64,000 nucleotides of DNA, taken from the NCBI GenBank assembly GCA_963693315.1, contig OY856187.1, positions 425,498,429 through 425,562,428 on the forward strand, in the 5' to 3' direction. The stretch comes from Diogma glabrata. Its lineage: Eukaryota > Arthropoda > Insecta > Diptera > Cylindrotomidae. Position numbers and translations under genes: made by a program. Under the pieces are notes generated by a model. It saw only the letters and a program-made list of their open reading frames with translations. It was not told the origin of the DNA and ran no database searches. Each line of letters starts with the position of its first letter. The first letter of the stretch is position 1. This document shows positions 1 to 12,305 of the stretch, piece after piece.

Positions 1-1010
1 TTTTAAAATTTTGGAAAAAGTGTTTTGAATTTTTGTTTTGGAAAAAGTTTCAATTTTTGATTTTGTAATATTTTTTGATTTTTGAAAAAAGTTTCAATTT
101 TTGATTTTGCTATAATTTTTGAAATATTTTTGGAATTTTAAAAAAAGTTTATATTTTTGATTTTGTTATAATTTTTGCAATATTTTTAGAATTTTGGAAA
201 GAGTTTGTATTTTTGAGTTTGTAAATCAAGAAATTTTGCAATAATTTTAGAATTTTGAAAAAACTTTCAATTTTTGATTTTGCAAGAATTTTCGGAATAT
301 TTTTAGAATTTTGAAATAGTTTAAATGATTTTATTACAATTTTTAAAAAGTTTTGATTTTTGATTTTATTATAATTTTTGGAATATTTTTAAAATTTTGA
401 AAAAATTTAAATTTTTGGTTTTATTATAATTTTTGTGACTTTGGAAAAAAAATTGTATTTTTGATTTTGTTATAATTTTTGCAATTTTTTAAGAATATTG
501 GAAATAGTTTCAATTTATGATTTTGTTATAATTTTTGCAATATTTTTAGAATTTTGAAATAAGATTCAATCTTTGATTTTGTAATAATTTTTAGAATGTT
601 TTTATAACTTTAAAAAATGTTTAAATTTTTGATTTTATTTAATTTTTAGAATATTTTTGGAATTTTGACAGAAATATGAATTTTTGATTTTATAATATTT
701 TATTGAAACGCTAAATGGAAAGATTTTTGAGTAGTTTGCTGGGTGTATTTTTTTCACTAAGTTATATTAATTTATGATCTGTTATGATTTCCTGGCAACG
801 TATTAATATTACGTGTTTGTTTTGTAATAAATTTCTGAAAAGAGATAAAAAAATACTTGTCTTTTAACAAAGAGTTTTATGTTTGATATACATCGCTGTC
901 CAAAACTAAAAACAATGTCCTCATAAAAGTTTTTTACCGAAAACTATATCAAAATCCTTAACTCAGACCGAAGTCTTGATATCTCAGAGCTGTGAGATTT
1001 CAGCCCCTTC
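1..1010 (+). repeat. Composite AT-rich family: tandem AT units and core, partial copy
   Basis: 1-700 is a degenerate tandem array (unit about 55-65 bp: ATTTTTGATTTTGTTATAAT, then TTTTTGCAATATTTTTAGAA, then a short GAAAAAGTTT link). At 710-1006 a unique core follows (GCTGGGTG, GGCAACGTATTAATATT, ATATACATCGCTG, CAAAACTAAAAACAATGTCC) and ends CAGACCGAAGTCTTGATATC. The same order recurs at 15460-16012 and, inverted, at 18240-18650 and 39770-40220. The left end lies outside the window. No coding capacity. Confidence 0.8.
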
Positions 1011-1263
1011 ATATTTTATAATATATGTTACGCGTTTCGAACATAAATGTTGATTTTCAAATGTTTCAAAATATTATAAATATCAAAATAAAACATTTTT
1101 CTATGATAGCAAATGAAAAGTCTATTTTCATCACGCTTAATGCCCTGTGAGAATGGGTTCTTTTACCACTATAGTGTAAAAAGAATAACAAATTGTAGTT
1201 GCTATGGTTTCTCATATAATTTTACAAAGTTTTTTAAGCAACGCAACCATGAAAAAATGGAAT

Positions 1264-1745
1264 ATGAATTTTTACTTCGGTTTTGAAAAAATTACTTCGG
1301 TTTTGAAAAAACCTAAATATTACATTCATGAGCCAACAGTGAAATTCTTACTCCCACTTTTTTGGCATTTCTCGACGTTTTAGGACCTACTGATTCTAAA
1401 AAAGCAAAAAAAATGTATGTATGTCTGCTGGCCCTCCGTCACAACCGACGAAATCGCGAAAACCACTGAACGGATTTCTAAAAATAAGTATACTCAATGG
1501 GAAGATTCGAAAGGACGATGTGTTCGATAACAGTACCGGAAATGTGTCAAAAAAATCGTCAAGTGTGTCAAAAGAAATATTTTTATTTATTATTTTACCC
1601 AATTTTTTGGAAAAAAATAAAATTAATTATTTGTATGACATGAAATTTTATTATTATTATAGAGAATTATGGCATTACAATTTTGCCAAAAAAATAATGT
1701 CAAGTGTGTCAAAAGAATGATTTTCATTTATTTTTTAGAAAATAA
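1264..1745 (+). repeat. Composite family: D end and TTTGACA units, partial copy
   Basis: The block starts with a duplicated TTACTTCGG, then TATTACATTCATGAGC, CGACGTTTTAGGACCTACTG and CCGTCACAACCGACG, then 1.3 units of the roughly 130-bp AAGTGTGTCAAAAGAA / TTATTATTATAGAGAATTATGGCATTA repeat. Open frames here (for example 1421-1720) are repeat sequence, not genes. 1010-1260 between the two blocks shows nothing recognisable. Confidence 0.75.
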
Positions 1746-1770
1746 TCAAATTAGTTATTTGTATGAAATC

Positions 1771-2136
1771 TTAATATATATAATACAGAAGAAATGAAAA
1801 AGTGTAGCCATACCTAAGGAAAGGGGAAAATGCGGTAAGGAAAAAAGAGAATATAAAAAAATTAAACGAAAAAAAAAACACGAAACAACAAACGAAACGA
1901 AACGAAATAAGAAATTTAAATTTTATTAGTATTTTATTATGATTGTTATCGACTAAATGGTTTGCAAAAATAGATTTTAAGTTTTGTTTGTTTTTCTTCA
2001 TTGGAAGATGTTCTTTGAATCTATCTTTGAAGCATCTTCCGGTTTTCCCGATGTAAGATTTTTCACTAGAATCACATTTTATTTTATAAATTCCCGAACA
2101 AGATTCTAATTCAACGTTTAATTTTGGTTTTAACAA
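1771..2136 (-). pseudogene. Penelope GIY-YIG endonuclease domain (part of 1771-3720)
   Basis: Minus-strand open frame: LKPKLNVELESCSGIYKIKC then SEKSYIGKTGRCFKDRFKEH and IFANHLVDNNHN. GIY and YIG are spaced as in the nuclease fold, and the conserved R follows in the next helix. The last 40 or so codons are low-complexity 3' UTR read-through (F-rich). The preceding RT frame uses a different phase, so the two were originally one ORF. Confidence 0.8.
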
Positions 2137-2708
2137 TTTATATAAATTATTGTTTGTGCCAAAGGATATTTTATATTTATATTTTCAAAATGGTTCCGTA
2201 AAATATTTGGTAAGATATTTGTGTATTCCATTGATACATATTTTATATTATTTTCATTAATAATATTTTGATTGTTTAATTTCTTTAATTTCTTTGAAAC
2301 TAACTTATCAATAAATTTAGAATCATATCCATTATCTAAAGCAATAATTTTTATAGTGTTTAATTTATCTTGAAAATTTTGAAAATTCTTTGTAATATTT
2401 AGCAGGCGATGAATAAGTGAGTTAAATGCTGCTGCTTTTTGTGAATTTGGGTGCTGTGATGTATTATTTATTGTAATACTAGAAGTTGTAGGTTTTCGGT
2501 AAATTTTATATTCAAATTTATTATTGTTTTTCAAAATTGTTAAATCCAAAAAATTTATTTTATTATTTTCTTCAATTTCTAGAGTAAATTTTATATTTGG
2601 ATGAACATTATTCAAATAATTTTTTAAAATTTCGACTTGTCTAATGGTACCATTAAACAAAATGAAGGTGTCATCAACATATCTTGAGTACGAAATTATT
2701 AAATTTTG

Positions 2709-3105
2709 TTGTTTATTTTTTTTTTTTATTAATTAGTTAGACATGTTTAGCACACAAAATATGATATATTCATTATTCAGACTCTTTGAATATTCGAAGA
2801 CACCATGTCAACTATAAAGGAAGGAGATGAGGAAAATGGAAGGCAAGAGGATATAGGGACAACTATACTAATTGTTTTAAATGACGATGTACATTTTCTT
2901 TAAATGCCCTAGGCGAAATACAGAGGAGGGCATTGAGTTCCACAATTTGGCCACTCTATTATAATAGTCGTTCTGGAAGGACACAGTTCTACAACGGGGT
3001 ATTTGTACAACAAATGGATGAGATAACTCGGCAGCTCTTGTTTGTCGATTATACTGTACACATGTTGGAAGGATATTTTGAATTTCCTTATAGGATTAAA
3101 TTTAA
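2709..3105 (-). mobile_element. LINE 3' fragment inserted in the Penelope-like element
   Basis: It starts with a T run at 2715-2727 (poly(A) on the minus strand). Reading minus from about 3060, it encodes a degraded non-LTR C-terminus: VQIPRCRTVSFQNDYYN, AKLWNS, then a basic end. Its 3' UTR contains GACATGTTTAGCACACAAAA and ATATTCATTATTCAGACTC on the plus strand. The fragment at 26820-27130 is homologous along its whole length. It is 5'-truncated, as usual for LINE insertions. Confidence 0.75.
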
Positions 3106-3799
3106 ATTTGAGAATATAAATTTATTTTCAAAATAATTTAAGAAAATATTAGCGAGTAATCCGCTTAATGGAGATCCCATTGCAAGCCATTTTTCTTGAA
3201 TAAAAAATTTATTATCAGAAGTAAAATAATTTTGTTGTAAAATGATTCGAATTATGTTAATCAATTCATTAATTTTAACTATACTTTAGTACCAGTATTT
3301 TTTAAATTTTCTTCTAATATGTTAATAGTTTCTGTAACTGGAATATTTGTATAACATATTGGATATATCTCAAGATATCATTATATACTGAGATAATAAA
3401 TTAATATTATTTAGTTTTTCTATTAAATGTAGATTGTTTTTAATAGATTGGTTATTGATAAATGTAATATTATTATTAATAATTTTGATTAAAAATTTTG
3501 CTATTTTATAAGAAGGTGCAGTTTTGTAATTGATAAGGGGCCTTATAGGTATATTTTCTTTGTAAATTTTTGGTAAACCTTTAAACTCAGGTGCTCTTGC
3601 ATGAATTTGTTTTAAACTAAATTGGGTGATGGTCAAATAAATTTGTGCTTTTATTTATAATCTTATTAATAATTTTCACATATGATTTTGTTGGATCTTT
3701 TTACAAAAGTTTTGTATCATTATTTTTAATGAAATCATAAGTACAGTCGACAAAAAATTTAATGATTAAGGAATAATTAGATTTTTTATTGTTGGATGT

Positions 3800-6700
3800 A
3801 CTCAAACAACAATGAAGAAATCTTTGAATGGTGTTTCCTTAGCATCCAAATAATATTATTTTACTGGAATTATCAACGCTGTCTACCTGAACACAGAAAC
3901 CCTTAATATATTTTGATTGTTATTTTTATGTTATTATTGTTTTATGGTGGTTTATAGTTTGTATTGTGGTTAAACATAATTTTTTTCTCTTTCATATTGT
4001 TCCAAGAGTCTCTTTATATAAGTAGTTTGAGCAATTTATTTAAAAAAATTTCTAGAAAATTATAAAAAATCTTATAAAATTTTAATTATGTAATATTTGT
4101 TTTTTGAAATTGAATTTTCAGTTTGTTGTTTTATATCCTGGGCGTGTGTCGGCAAATCAATAGAAGTCAATCAAATAACTTATGATTTATGATAGCTTTA
4201 GAGATAATAATGTTTCTATAAAAATAAATTATTCTTAAAATAATTAACTGGGTGAAATAAGGAGGAGCTTATATTTACCTAGCATTTAAATTCAGTTAAA
4301 ATACGAAAATAAGTTGAATTTAAATACAGGTTGTGATGCAAAAATTATAATTAATTTTGGGTATTTAAAAATAAACAAAAATGTCATGCTGACCGATCAT
4401 AATTTCTTACATGAAATTTTTCAAAAATACAAGAAATATTATAGGGCTTCAAATTTATTTATTACTATTCAGAACCACAGTTGGACGCTTTTGTTCAAAA
4501 ATTTTCGTAACAAAACAATTTTGTTTATTATATTATAGAAAGAAAATTTATCGCTACAAATTTTAAATTGAGACACCCGCAATTTTACACAATCAAATTC
4601 AATAAAAACTATTCTTTAATTCCTATTACTATTTAATATACTCAAATATAGGCAGTATACACAAACAAAATATAGATCGACCTACCACAATATTAAAATT
4701 CGTGTGCGGTTTCTTGAACATATATAAAAAAGCCGTTCAATGGAAATTATAACTTTTGCGTTTTCATTAAAGATATAAAATAAAAATTTCTTATTGATGA
4801 TCATTAAAACTTTTTTTTTTTAAAGTTTAGAACATTTTCGATTTGAGAAATTTTTAGTGATTGATTGATTGATTGGTCTCAAGTTTTCGGTTACAATATT
4901 TTTATTTATAATTTAGACACTTTCAACTACTGTAATTACTGTGATTATATATTCATTTTTGAATAAAGTGATTGAATTGAAAATTTAATATGTAGTTTTC
5001 AAACGAAAGATTGGGGAATTTTGGTAAAATTTTGCGAGTGCTAATTATGTATAGTGCGATAATATATTTTTTAGTTTTATGTTGTAAAAGTATCTTCGCA
5101 AAATAATGGAAGAACCGTAATCTTCATGAAGAATGTATATTGTCTGATTTAGAAAATAAGAAAAGAGAATTAGTCAAAAATAGACGTACTAAAACTATTT
5201 ACGTTGTAAAATTTATTATAAGCCGATGACCACTTTCTATAAAATCTACTATTTTACATTTTATTGATTTATCAATGAAAAAACACTGTTGTTTTATTTG
5301 TTACTTCCCAATTAATCGTGCTATCAATTTCGAAATTTTCTTGAACAGTTGTAATTCTATTACTGGGTAGTCGTGAGTAGTTAACCTCTACATTATTGGA
5401 CATTAAAGTGACGGAAAGGTCTATATCACCCGAAAAGTGCACATACCATGCTTTCTTATCCGAGTTCAGCAGTGTCGCTAGCGGTGTTAATTAATTACCC
5501 ACAAATAATTTAATTTATCAAGTTTGACAGTCATTCTGTTATCTCACGAAAAATGCGCTAATTCAAAAAATATTAAAAAATCGCAAAAATAATAACAATC
5601 AAACATAATATCTGATGTTGAATTGACGATAAATATATGTTTCAAATCATAAATGAGTACTTCCTACCTCATTATTAGTTATATAGTATAATCATAAAGT
5701 TTTATTATCCGATTCTATTTCTTTAAATCTTAATATAAACCAAATTTTCTAAAGAAAATAAGATAAACAAATAATATGTTGAGTTAATTTATACCGCCCA
5801 TCCACGAGTGTGGTGTATTAAAAAGGTTAACAAATCAATTTCGCGTGTTTTTGTATTTATAATATATGCTTCTATTATTTAACTTTTATAGTAGTAGAAA
5901 TTGTTGATATTTTTTTATTCTACTGTTTCTTACCATCACGTTGCTCAGAAGCTTCTAAAATTTATTTTGCTCGTTTCTTTGCTCAAACGAAACCAAAATT
6001 CCTTGAAACAATGTTAAGAGCTCTAACATGCTTTTCATGAAAAATCGGGTCGGCAAAGCTAGATGTAACCTTTAATTTAAGGTGCGTTCGATTTGACTGA
6101 AACAACTGAAAAAACAACAACAATTGCATTTAATTCTTCAGTTGATTCAGTTGCTTCAGTCAAATCGAACACGGCTTCAATAACAACAGCAGTTTTTAGG
6201 TAATAATTTTCGATTTATAGTTTTAGTTTTTATTTTTAATATTAATAGTTTTATTATTTATTTATAAAAAATAAAAAGGTTAAGTGTTTGTTACAAAAAT
6301 AAATAAGATCAAAACAAGAATAAAATATATTCTTTTAATATTTTTCTTGATGGCCAATGTCATAAATAATCATAAAATTCATATTATTTTATTTTAATCA
6401 AATAATTTTGATTGAATTTCTCCAAAAATCATTATAGCTTAAACGTAATTATTATACGTGACGCCAACATTATTTCAACATTCAACAATTTATAGCAAAT
6501 GATTGTGAATGAATTAATTATGTGAAAACTGAATTCGCCTAAGGCTATTTATCGTAAAAGTATACGTTTTAAACATTAAATCGTATATTGATTTACTAGT
6601 ACATATTTCGTTAATTGGTGAAGTTCGTGTTATTCATAATTCAGCAAAAAATAAAATTGAAAAATAATTCGATTGTTTGAATTTGATTCAAACACAATCA

Positions 6701-7085
6701 TGATAAATGATTTAACATTATTTGTTTGAAATGTATAATTACTTCCTTACATTGTAGCGAGGCAAAAATTTATTTAGCTCTTTTTAATTTCAGTTTGTTG
6801 TCACGATTTTTAGTGGATTATATATTTAATTATATTTATTTTGGATTCTACTGTTAGAAGAAAACGTGTTAAGGGCTTCTAATAATTGTTAAACTATCAT
6901 CTTATTTATAATAAAAAAAAGTTATATCATCTTTTTTGTAATAAATTAGTTCTATCGTGCGAGATACTAAAACACGCATTGTATCTGAAACCCTTATTGT
7001 TTTTTGTATTTGCGACCCTTATTAAATATGCCTAAGTAAACTTGGTATAACTATATCGTTGACTTTAAGCGCAGCTTTAGACTCC
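3800..7085. other. AT-rich stretch, no gene recognised
   Basis: There are no recognisable exons, RNA genes or long open frames. The open frame at 4314-4538 has AT-driven composition and resembles nothing. The only structured item is the foldback at 6082-6174. A short TTGA repeat (about 4860-4878) and simple AT runs occur. Confidence 0.6.
6082..6174. mobile_element. About 90-bp foldback MITE, copy 1
   Basis: The arms GTTCGATTTGACTGAAACAA / TTCAGTCAAATCGAAC are inverted around AAACAACAACAATTGCATTT. A second copy at 46715-46808 has the same arms and loop. The arms begin GTG and end CAC. No coding sequence. Confidence 0.75.
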
Positions 7086-7109
7086 CTTTACTCTCTGGTA
7101 TACCTGGTA

Positions 7110-7945
7110 TTACGATGAAAAATGACCGAAAAAGAGCTTTTAGAACGGTTTACGAGTAGGGACAAGATAACAAAGCCGACTATTTTTAAGACGAAGGAGC
7201 CCCTTCCTTCAAAGGGTAAAATGCACGAATGAATTAATCGCTCCCGGAGAGACGCTGCCATAAACGTGAACAAAGACCTGAATAAAGTCGCCGACTGGGG
7301 TGACCAAAACCTGGTCAATTTCAACTCAAAAAACTCGGCCTCCTTAATAGATGCAAAAAATTTTTCACTTCATACCAATTGCTCCATGTTTATAAGTCCT
7401 ATATTCGTCCCTGTATGGAGTACTGCTGTCAAGTTTGGGGTGCTGCCTCTGTTTCCATCTTGGCCCTCTTGGACTCTGTTCAAAAGCGGGCTATACGAAT
7501 TGTGGGTGATCGAACTTTGACATCAAAACTTGATTCCCTAAAACATCGTCGCACTGTTGCTGACCTCGTTGTTTTTTACAAATATCGTCATCAGCAGTGC
7601 TCAGATGAAATCAGCGGCATCGTGCCTCAAACTTATTCTTACTCCCGTTCCACTCGGCAATCGGCTGCTGCAACCGGTGAAACAGTAAAGATCCCGCGCT
7701 GTCATACTGGCAGATCGCAGAGAGACTTCTTTGTCCGAACTGCGTACAAATGGAATAGTTTGCCGGAACCCTTAGTCTCAGGTGGCTTCAACCCGCAGAT
7801 GTTTAAAAAAAGCGTTAATCTACACCTTAGAACGCCAGTTATTGTGGGATCCAGGTCTAGACCTAGGTCTTAAAAGGTATTTATGTGTTGTTGTGACACA
7901 TATTCTAAACCCTTTTACACAACACATTTTATTTAAAAAAAAAAA
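7110..7945 (+). pseudogene. Non-LTR retrotransposon RT C-terminus and 3' UTR, 5'-truncated
   Basis: From 7267 the plus strand reads NVNKDLNKVADWGDQNLVNF (end of the RT domain), then after a frame break LLHVYKSYIRPCMEYCCQVW, LDSVQKRAIRIVGD, LDSLKHRRTVADLVVFYKYR and DFFVRTAYKWNSLPE, the usual C-terminus of Jockey/CR1-like elements. The ORF ends near 7873. The 3' UTR contains AGGTCTTAAAAGG and TTATGTGTTGTTGTGACACA and ends in an A run at 7933-7950. This 3' tail is shared with the 660-bp elements at 14055, 28758 and 62434. It lacks the endonuclease and most of the RT. Confidence 0.85.
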
Positions 7946-8051
7946 AAAAAATATGCTATCTCTCTACACTTTTTAATCTAGATGCTGAGCGTAAGATTTT
8001 CCGCTATAGAGTCCGTCCACTTAATACAGACGAGGGTAAGTATTGGATATA

Positions 8052-8157
8052 ATCCCACTGAACACAAGACATAAATATAACATCACATATGTGGTGGTCA
8101 CATATGTGTGTATGACCTTCTTGTGATGTCATATTTATGTCATGTGTTGACTGGGAT
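8052..8157. mobile_element. Hairpin (foldback) element of about 100 bp
   Basis: The left arm CCCACTGAACACAAGACATA (continuing AATATAACATCACA) is inverted as TTGTGATGTCATATTTATGT then CATGTGTTGACTGGG, about 34 bp per arm with a few mismatches. The flanks GGATATAATCCC / GGGATA extend the symmetry. The loop contains CACATATGTG. No open frame. Confidence 0.65.
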
Positions 8158-8159
8158 AC

Positions 8160-10850
8160 AACTGTGTAATAACTACCTTCTTAAAGGTCCTGATAAAATA
8201 GATGGAATCCGCACCAATAAGACTGCTTGGTTTAAGCATGTTCTGCAACCCGGTTTGACATCCTAAATGATTAAACAAATGTTTATTAGTTCCCCAGGAA
8301 GTAAAATATATAACACGAGATAAACTATAATTACAATGAGACATGGCCGTAATGAAAGTATTTGATAAATAAATATTTAAAGCTGGTTAGTTCTGTCACT
8401 CTCCTTGTACATGAAGCATAAACGTCACAAAAAAGCATTGTGTCCTCAATTCGTATCGGTTTTAAAAAGTAGAAAGAAATATAGAAAAATTAATAGTTGT
8501 GTACCTATTTTATTTTTATTTCAGATCTTCTAAGGTTGCAACACAAAATTATTAATCTGGAAAACGTAATAATTTAACTGTCTCTCGCCAAAAGTCATAT
8601 AGATCAACTAAATTAAAACCATCGCGTATAAACTAACGCAAAATTATGTTTAAAAATATGTTTCTATTGATGCGCGTGCCCTGCCCAGCTGGATTGATTT
8701 CATGTTCACATCTGTTAGCTGTTTCATCTGTGAAATTTTCGCATGAGATTTTAATTTTTATTTTTCTTCTACATTTTTTTGTTGATATATTTACCTGTCT
8801 CGTTTGTCTATCTTTTGACTAAAGTAAAAATGGTAAAGAAATTAATAATCGATCTTATTAGGAACTTTGTTGGTTGGAAATGAATTTATATTATAATAAT
8901 GTGTTATTATTGTTCAAGTAATTTATTACGAGTTTGAAGTATTTTTATCGCATGCAATCCTTTGCATTAAATTTTTTTGGTTTAGTTTACCTTACCTTAC
9001 ATAAAGTGGTTATTGTAAATTTGCATGTTTCAATAATTGTGGTGGTTTAATCTTAAACCAATTCATATGGTAGTCATTTTAATATTAAACTTAAAGCAGT
9101 TTAACGAAAATTTTTTGTTTCATTTTACCTTTAGGGTGATCATCAGGAAAATTAACGTGTTACATTACGAAGTGAAGTAAAATATATAAGAAAGTTTCAA
9201 AAAGATTTTATTTTATATTTGTCAACCAGCAAAATCAAGCTAATCCTAGTTATAATTGAGTTTTTTACTTTTTTTATTGTAATTTGTTGTAGTGCTTTTC
9301 AACTATTTTAAAATCTTCATCATATAATTCATCAGGCAATCTATTTTTTGAATACGGGATGATAAAGGTATTCAATTTCTTTCCACGGGTATCGCCTTAG
9401 TAAAGGGGATTGTGTGATTCTGTGATCCTTGGTCAATATCTGTTGAGACAAATCTGTCTTGCTGTACCTATTTGTTGTGCAGATCACTAAGCTAGTATAT
9501 CGATATTCATTTTCAAAACCTTATTCATTTTAAATATTTTAAATTGGCTGAGTATGATTGACACCAGCTGGTAACGAAGAGCATACTGATTAGTTTTTCG
9601 TCTGTTTTAATGTAAGAAAAACTGAGTTACTGAGCTAAAAACAACTCAAAACATCCTGGCATTGCAACACATTTTGTGTTAATATGCATCTTCTGATTAA
9701 GCTTTTTTCATTTGATCAAATGAGAAAAAGTAATTGTGTTTCATGTTTTGATACTACTTATACTATACCAAAGGACTAAATCAAGTTCCATTTTCCAAAT
9801 AGTTATTTACTAATTAGTTATTTACTAATAGTTATTTACTAATTTTGTTAACAAAATTTAACGTATATATGAAATGAAGCCTCAGACGTCTGTACCTGGG
9901 TTTATTATCTTCTGATTTCATTAAAATTTCAGATAAATTATTTTAGCTTATAAAAAAAATTTTATATCCAAAAAAATTTGTTGTTTCATCCAATCCAATA
10001 TGTTTTCCCTATTTCCTACAACTTAACATATGGTTTCACAGCACAAGTTAAGTTTTTCTAATAAACTTAAGCAATAACAACAATAAAATTAAAAAAAAAT
10101 ACACGAAAGGAAGTAAAAGTTAAAGAAAACAAAAGAAAAATGTAGCCTTTCTGTAGGACGCAAATTAATTTCAAATTTTATTAGAATTTTATTTATTGTT
10201 GTAAAATGTAAAGGATATATTTTTTCTTGAGCATTGAAACTAAAAGATTATTTTAAACTCAAAGGGGTGTACTGAAAAAGCCTTTTTCTTACCCTTTTCC
10301 TACCATAATTTACGGTATGTATTTAAATATCATTTTATTATTTTTAATTTGATAATAACCTTAAAAGTTAAAACTTTTTGATTTTATGTTTTTAAAAATA
10401 TTTTGAATTGTAGCCAAACTATACAAGTCATGTTATTATAATAATTATGTGATAATGCAATTGGTTTGCATGTTTGTAGCACTTTATCCATTGTAAAAGT
10501 GTTAATGTGCGGATACCGAAAACACAAAGTGAAGACTCTAATTGAAATTTCGTTTGAACACTCACGTGTGTTCGAGCTTAAGACATCCATCAATTTAGTT
10601 TTGGTTAAATTGGTTTCAGTTTTAGTCAAATCGGTACCTTTTTAAGATCGATCGTTCACATTTATGGCAACGTCTTTTCGAGCGTGATTTGTTCGTTCGA
10701 ATGTCTTATACTGGAAACCCATGTACATAATTGGCCACATGTCGCTTAATGTGCATAATTCCCCATGTAATTAGACCATGTGAGGTTATATGCAAACAAT
10801 ATACATGTAAATTCTGCATGTAGAAAAATTCTGCAAGATGTGTTAAATGT
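8160..10850. other. AT-rich stretch, no gene recognised
   Basis: No exon pair, RNA gene or repeat family shared with the rest of the window is visible. Around 10080-10150 a weak resemblance to Penelope 3' sequence (GAAAAATGTAGCC) occurs but is too short to call. Confidence 0.5.
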
Positions 10851-10855
10851 TTAAT

Positions 10856-11050
10856 TCAACAGCAATGCCACATTACAAAAAAAAATAATAATTCAAAACA
10901 CATAAGACTGCTGGTGACATTTCTTATTTTTGTTTTTATCCATGAATTAAAATTTTGATTAGATATTGAAGGCGGCAAATCATTCCATTTATACGCTGTT
11001 CGGACAAAGTAATCCATTTGCATTCTGTCGCTATGAGAGTAAGTGCCCAT
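10856..11050 (-). pseudogene. LINE ORF C-terminal fragment
   Basis: The minus strand encodes HSDRMQMDYFVRTAYKWNDL, the same block as DFFVRTAYKWNSLPE at 7730-7770, followed by a K-rich end. It is an isolated scrap of a non-LTR ORF; the remainder is missing. Confidence 0.65.
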
Positions 11051-11224
11051 ACAAGTTTGATGACCAGTAATGCAACAATGGCGTAGTACTATCCAACCAT
11101 TACTATTAATATAGTTTTACTGGATGACAACTTCTAACAATAAATGGCTGTCATTCATAGGCATTTTTTTGAAATGTTTGAAATGTTTTTGAAAAGTTGA
11201 AATGTCTGAACGTAAAATGGAGAG

Positions 11225-11510
11225 GCGTTTAAGTATTTTTCTGAGCGTATCCGTTTCACTAAATTATGTTAATTTATGATCTGTTATAATTTTCCGGCAA
11301 CGTATTGATGTTTCGTATTAGTTTTGCGATAAACAGAGATAAAATTGTATACTTTTACAAAGAGTTTGATGTTTAATATACATCACTGCCCAAAACTAAA
11401 AGCAATGTCCTCGTAAAAGCCTTTCGCTGATAATTATATATACAAATCCTTAACACAGACTGAAGTCTTGACATCTCAAAATCTTGAGATTTCAGCCCAA
11501 CCAAATAAAC
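11225..11510 (+). repeat. Composite family core, partial copy
   Basis: Diverged core (GGCAACGTATTGATGTTTCG, ATACATCACTGCCCAAAACT, GCAATGTCCTCGTAAAAG) ending CAGACTGAAGTCTTGACATC and TTGAGATTTCAGCCC. It lacks the AT array. 11520-12300 beyond it is AT-rich with nothing recognised. Confidence 0.7.
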
Positions 11511-12305
11511 ATAAAATTGACAACACTAAAAAATGAACCATCAGATCCTACAATTGTTCCGTACTTCATGTGAGTCAAAACATACTTTCATATGAGTTAA
11601 AATATGATTTGAAAACATGCCTTCGTTTTCCAATAAAACATGTCAGCCCTTTCCTAGTAACTGCAGACAAATTTTTGTCGTTATCAATTTAACTAGTAGT
11701 TTCATTATTTTTTATCACAAAATTTTATTAAAATTTCACCCATTTCAGATTATTGTTATAATCACTATCAAGTATTACAAATACATTTTAATTCTACATC
11801 ACTAATACCCAATACAATAATTTAAGAAATACTAATAATAATCATAATAAATAAAATAATAGCTGAAAGAAATCAAATTACCTTCATAACATATGGTAGG
11901 ACAAAACACCAACATTAAAAGCATCTTATAAACAGAAACTGAAACACAAGTTTTGTTTCTTTGAAATTAAATAAAACATAATGTTACAACAAAATAATTT
12001 TTTGATATACAAAATTCCCTCCTTTTGAAAATTAAATTTAAAAAAAATTGTTTTCAAAATGAACTTATGTCGGTTGGCACGTGGGGAATAAAATAAAATA
12101 AACCAAGAACAGCAACTGTTGTTATGGTTTTTTATTCTTATTTTTATCATAAAAAAGAAATAAAATTTAAACAAACCCAATCTTTTATTTGAATATAATT
12201 AGCAAACCTTAAATTATAATTATAGTTAAGAATATTATATAACATTGAATATAAAGTAATTTTATTTAGGACAAAAAGTTGTGTGGTGATCGATTGATGA
12301 TCTAT

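Larger units (their letters stand above)
1771..3720 (-). pseudogene. Penelope-like element: reverse transcriptase plus GIY-YIG endonuclease, broken
   Basis: Penelope-like elements encode an RT followed by a GIY-YIG endonuclease. On the minus strand, 3636-3370 encodes ARAPEFKGLPKIYKENIPIRPL, an early RT block. 3230-3106 encodes EKWLAMGSPLSGLLANIF (the MGSPLS block at 3181-3161). 2700-2640 encodes SRYVDDTFILF with catalytic YVDD at 2681-2670. 2660-2160 continues with NFLDLTI, YRKPTTS and HP..QKAAAF. 2136-1930 is the endonuclease: GIYKIKC, KSYIGKTGR and FKDRFKEHL. A LINE 3' fragment splits the RT at about 2709-3105, and a frameshift near 2160 separates the RT frame from the endonuclease frame. 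The N-terminal region above 3720 was not recognised. It is a dead copy. Confidence 0.85.

Noticed and set aside
1421..1720. 99-codon open frame with S/K-rich sequence
   Set aside because: It is a translation of the D and TTTGACA repeat blocks; the same sequence occurs many times in either strand without frame conservation.
7088..7324. 78-codon minus-strand open frame
   Set aside because: Opposite strand of the LINE RT segment, whose plus-strand frame matches RT motifs.
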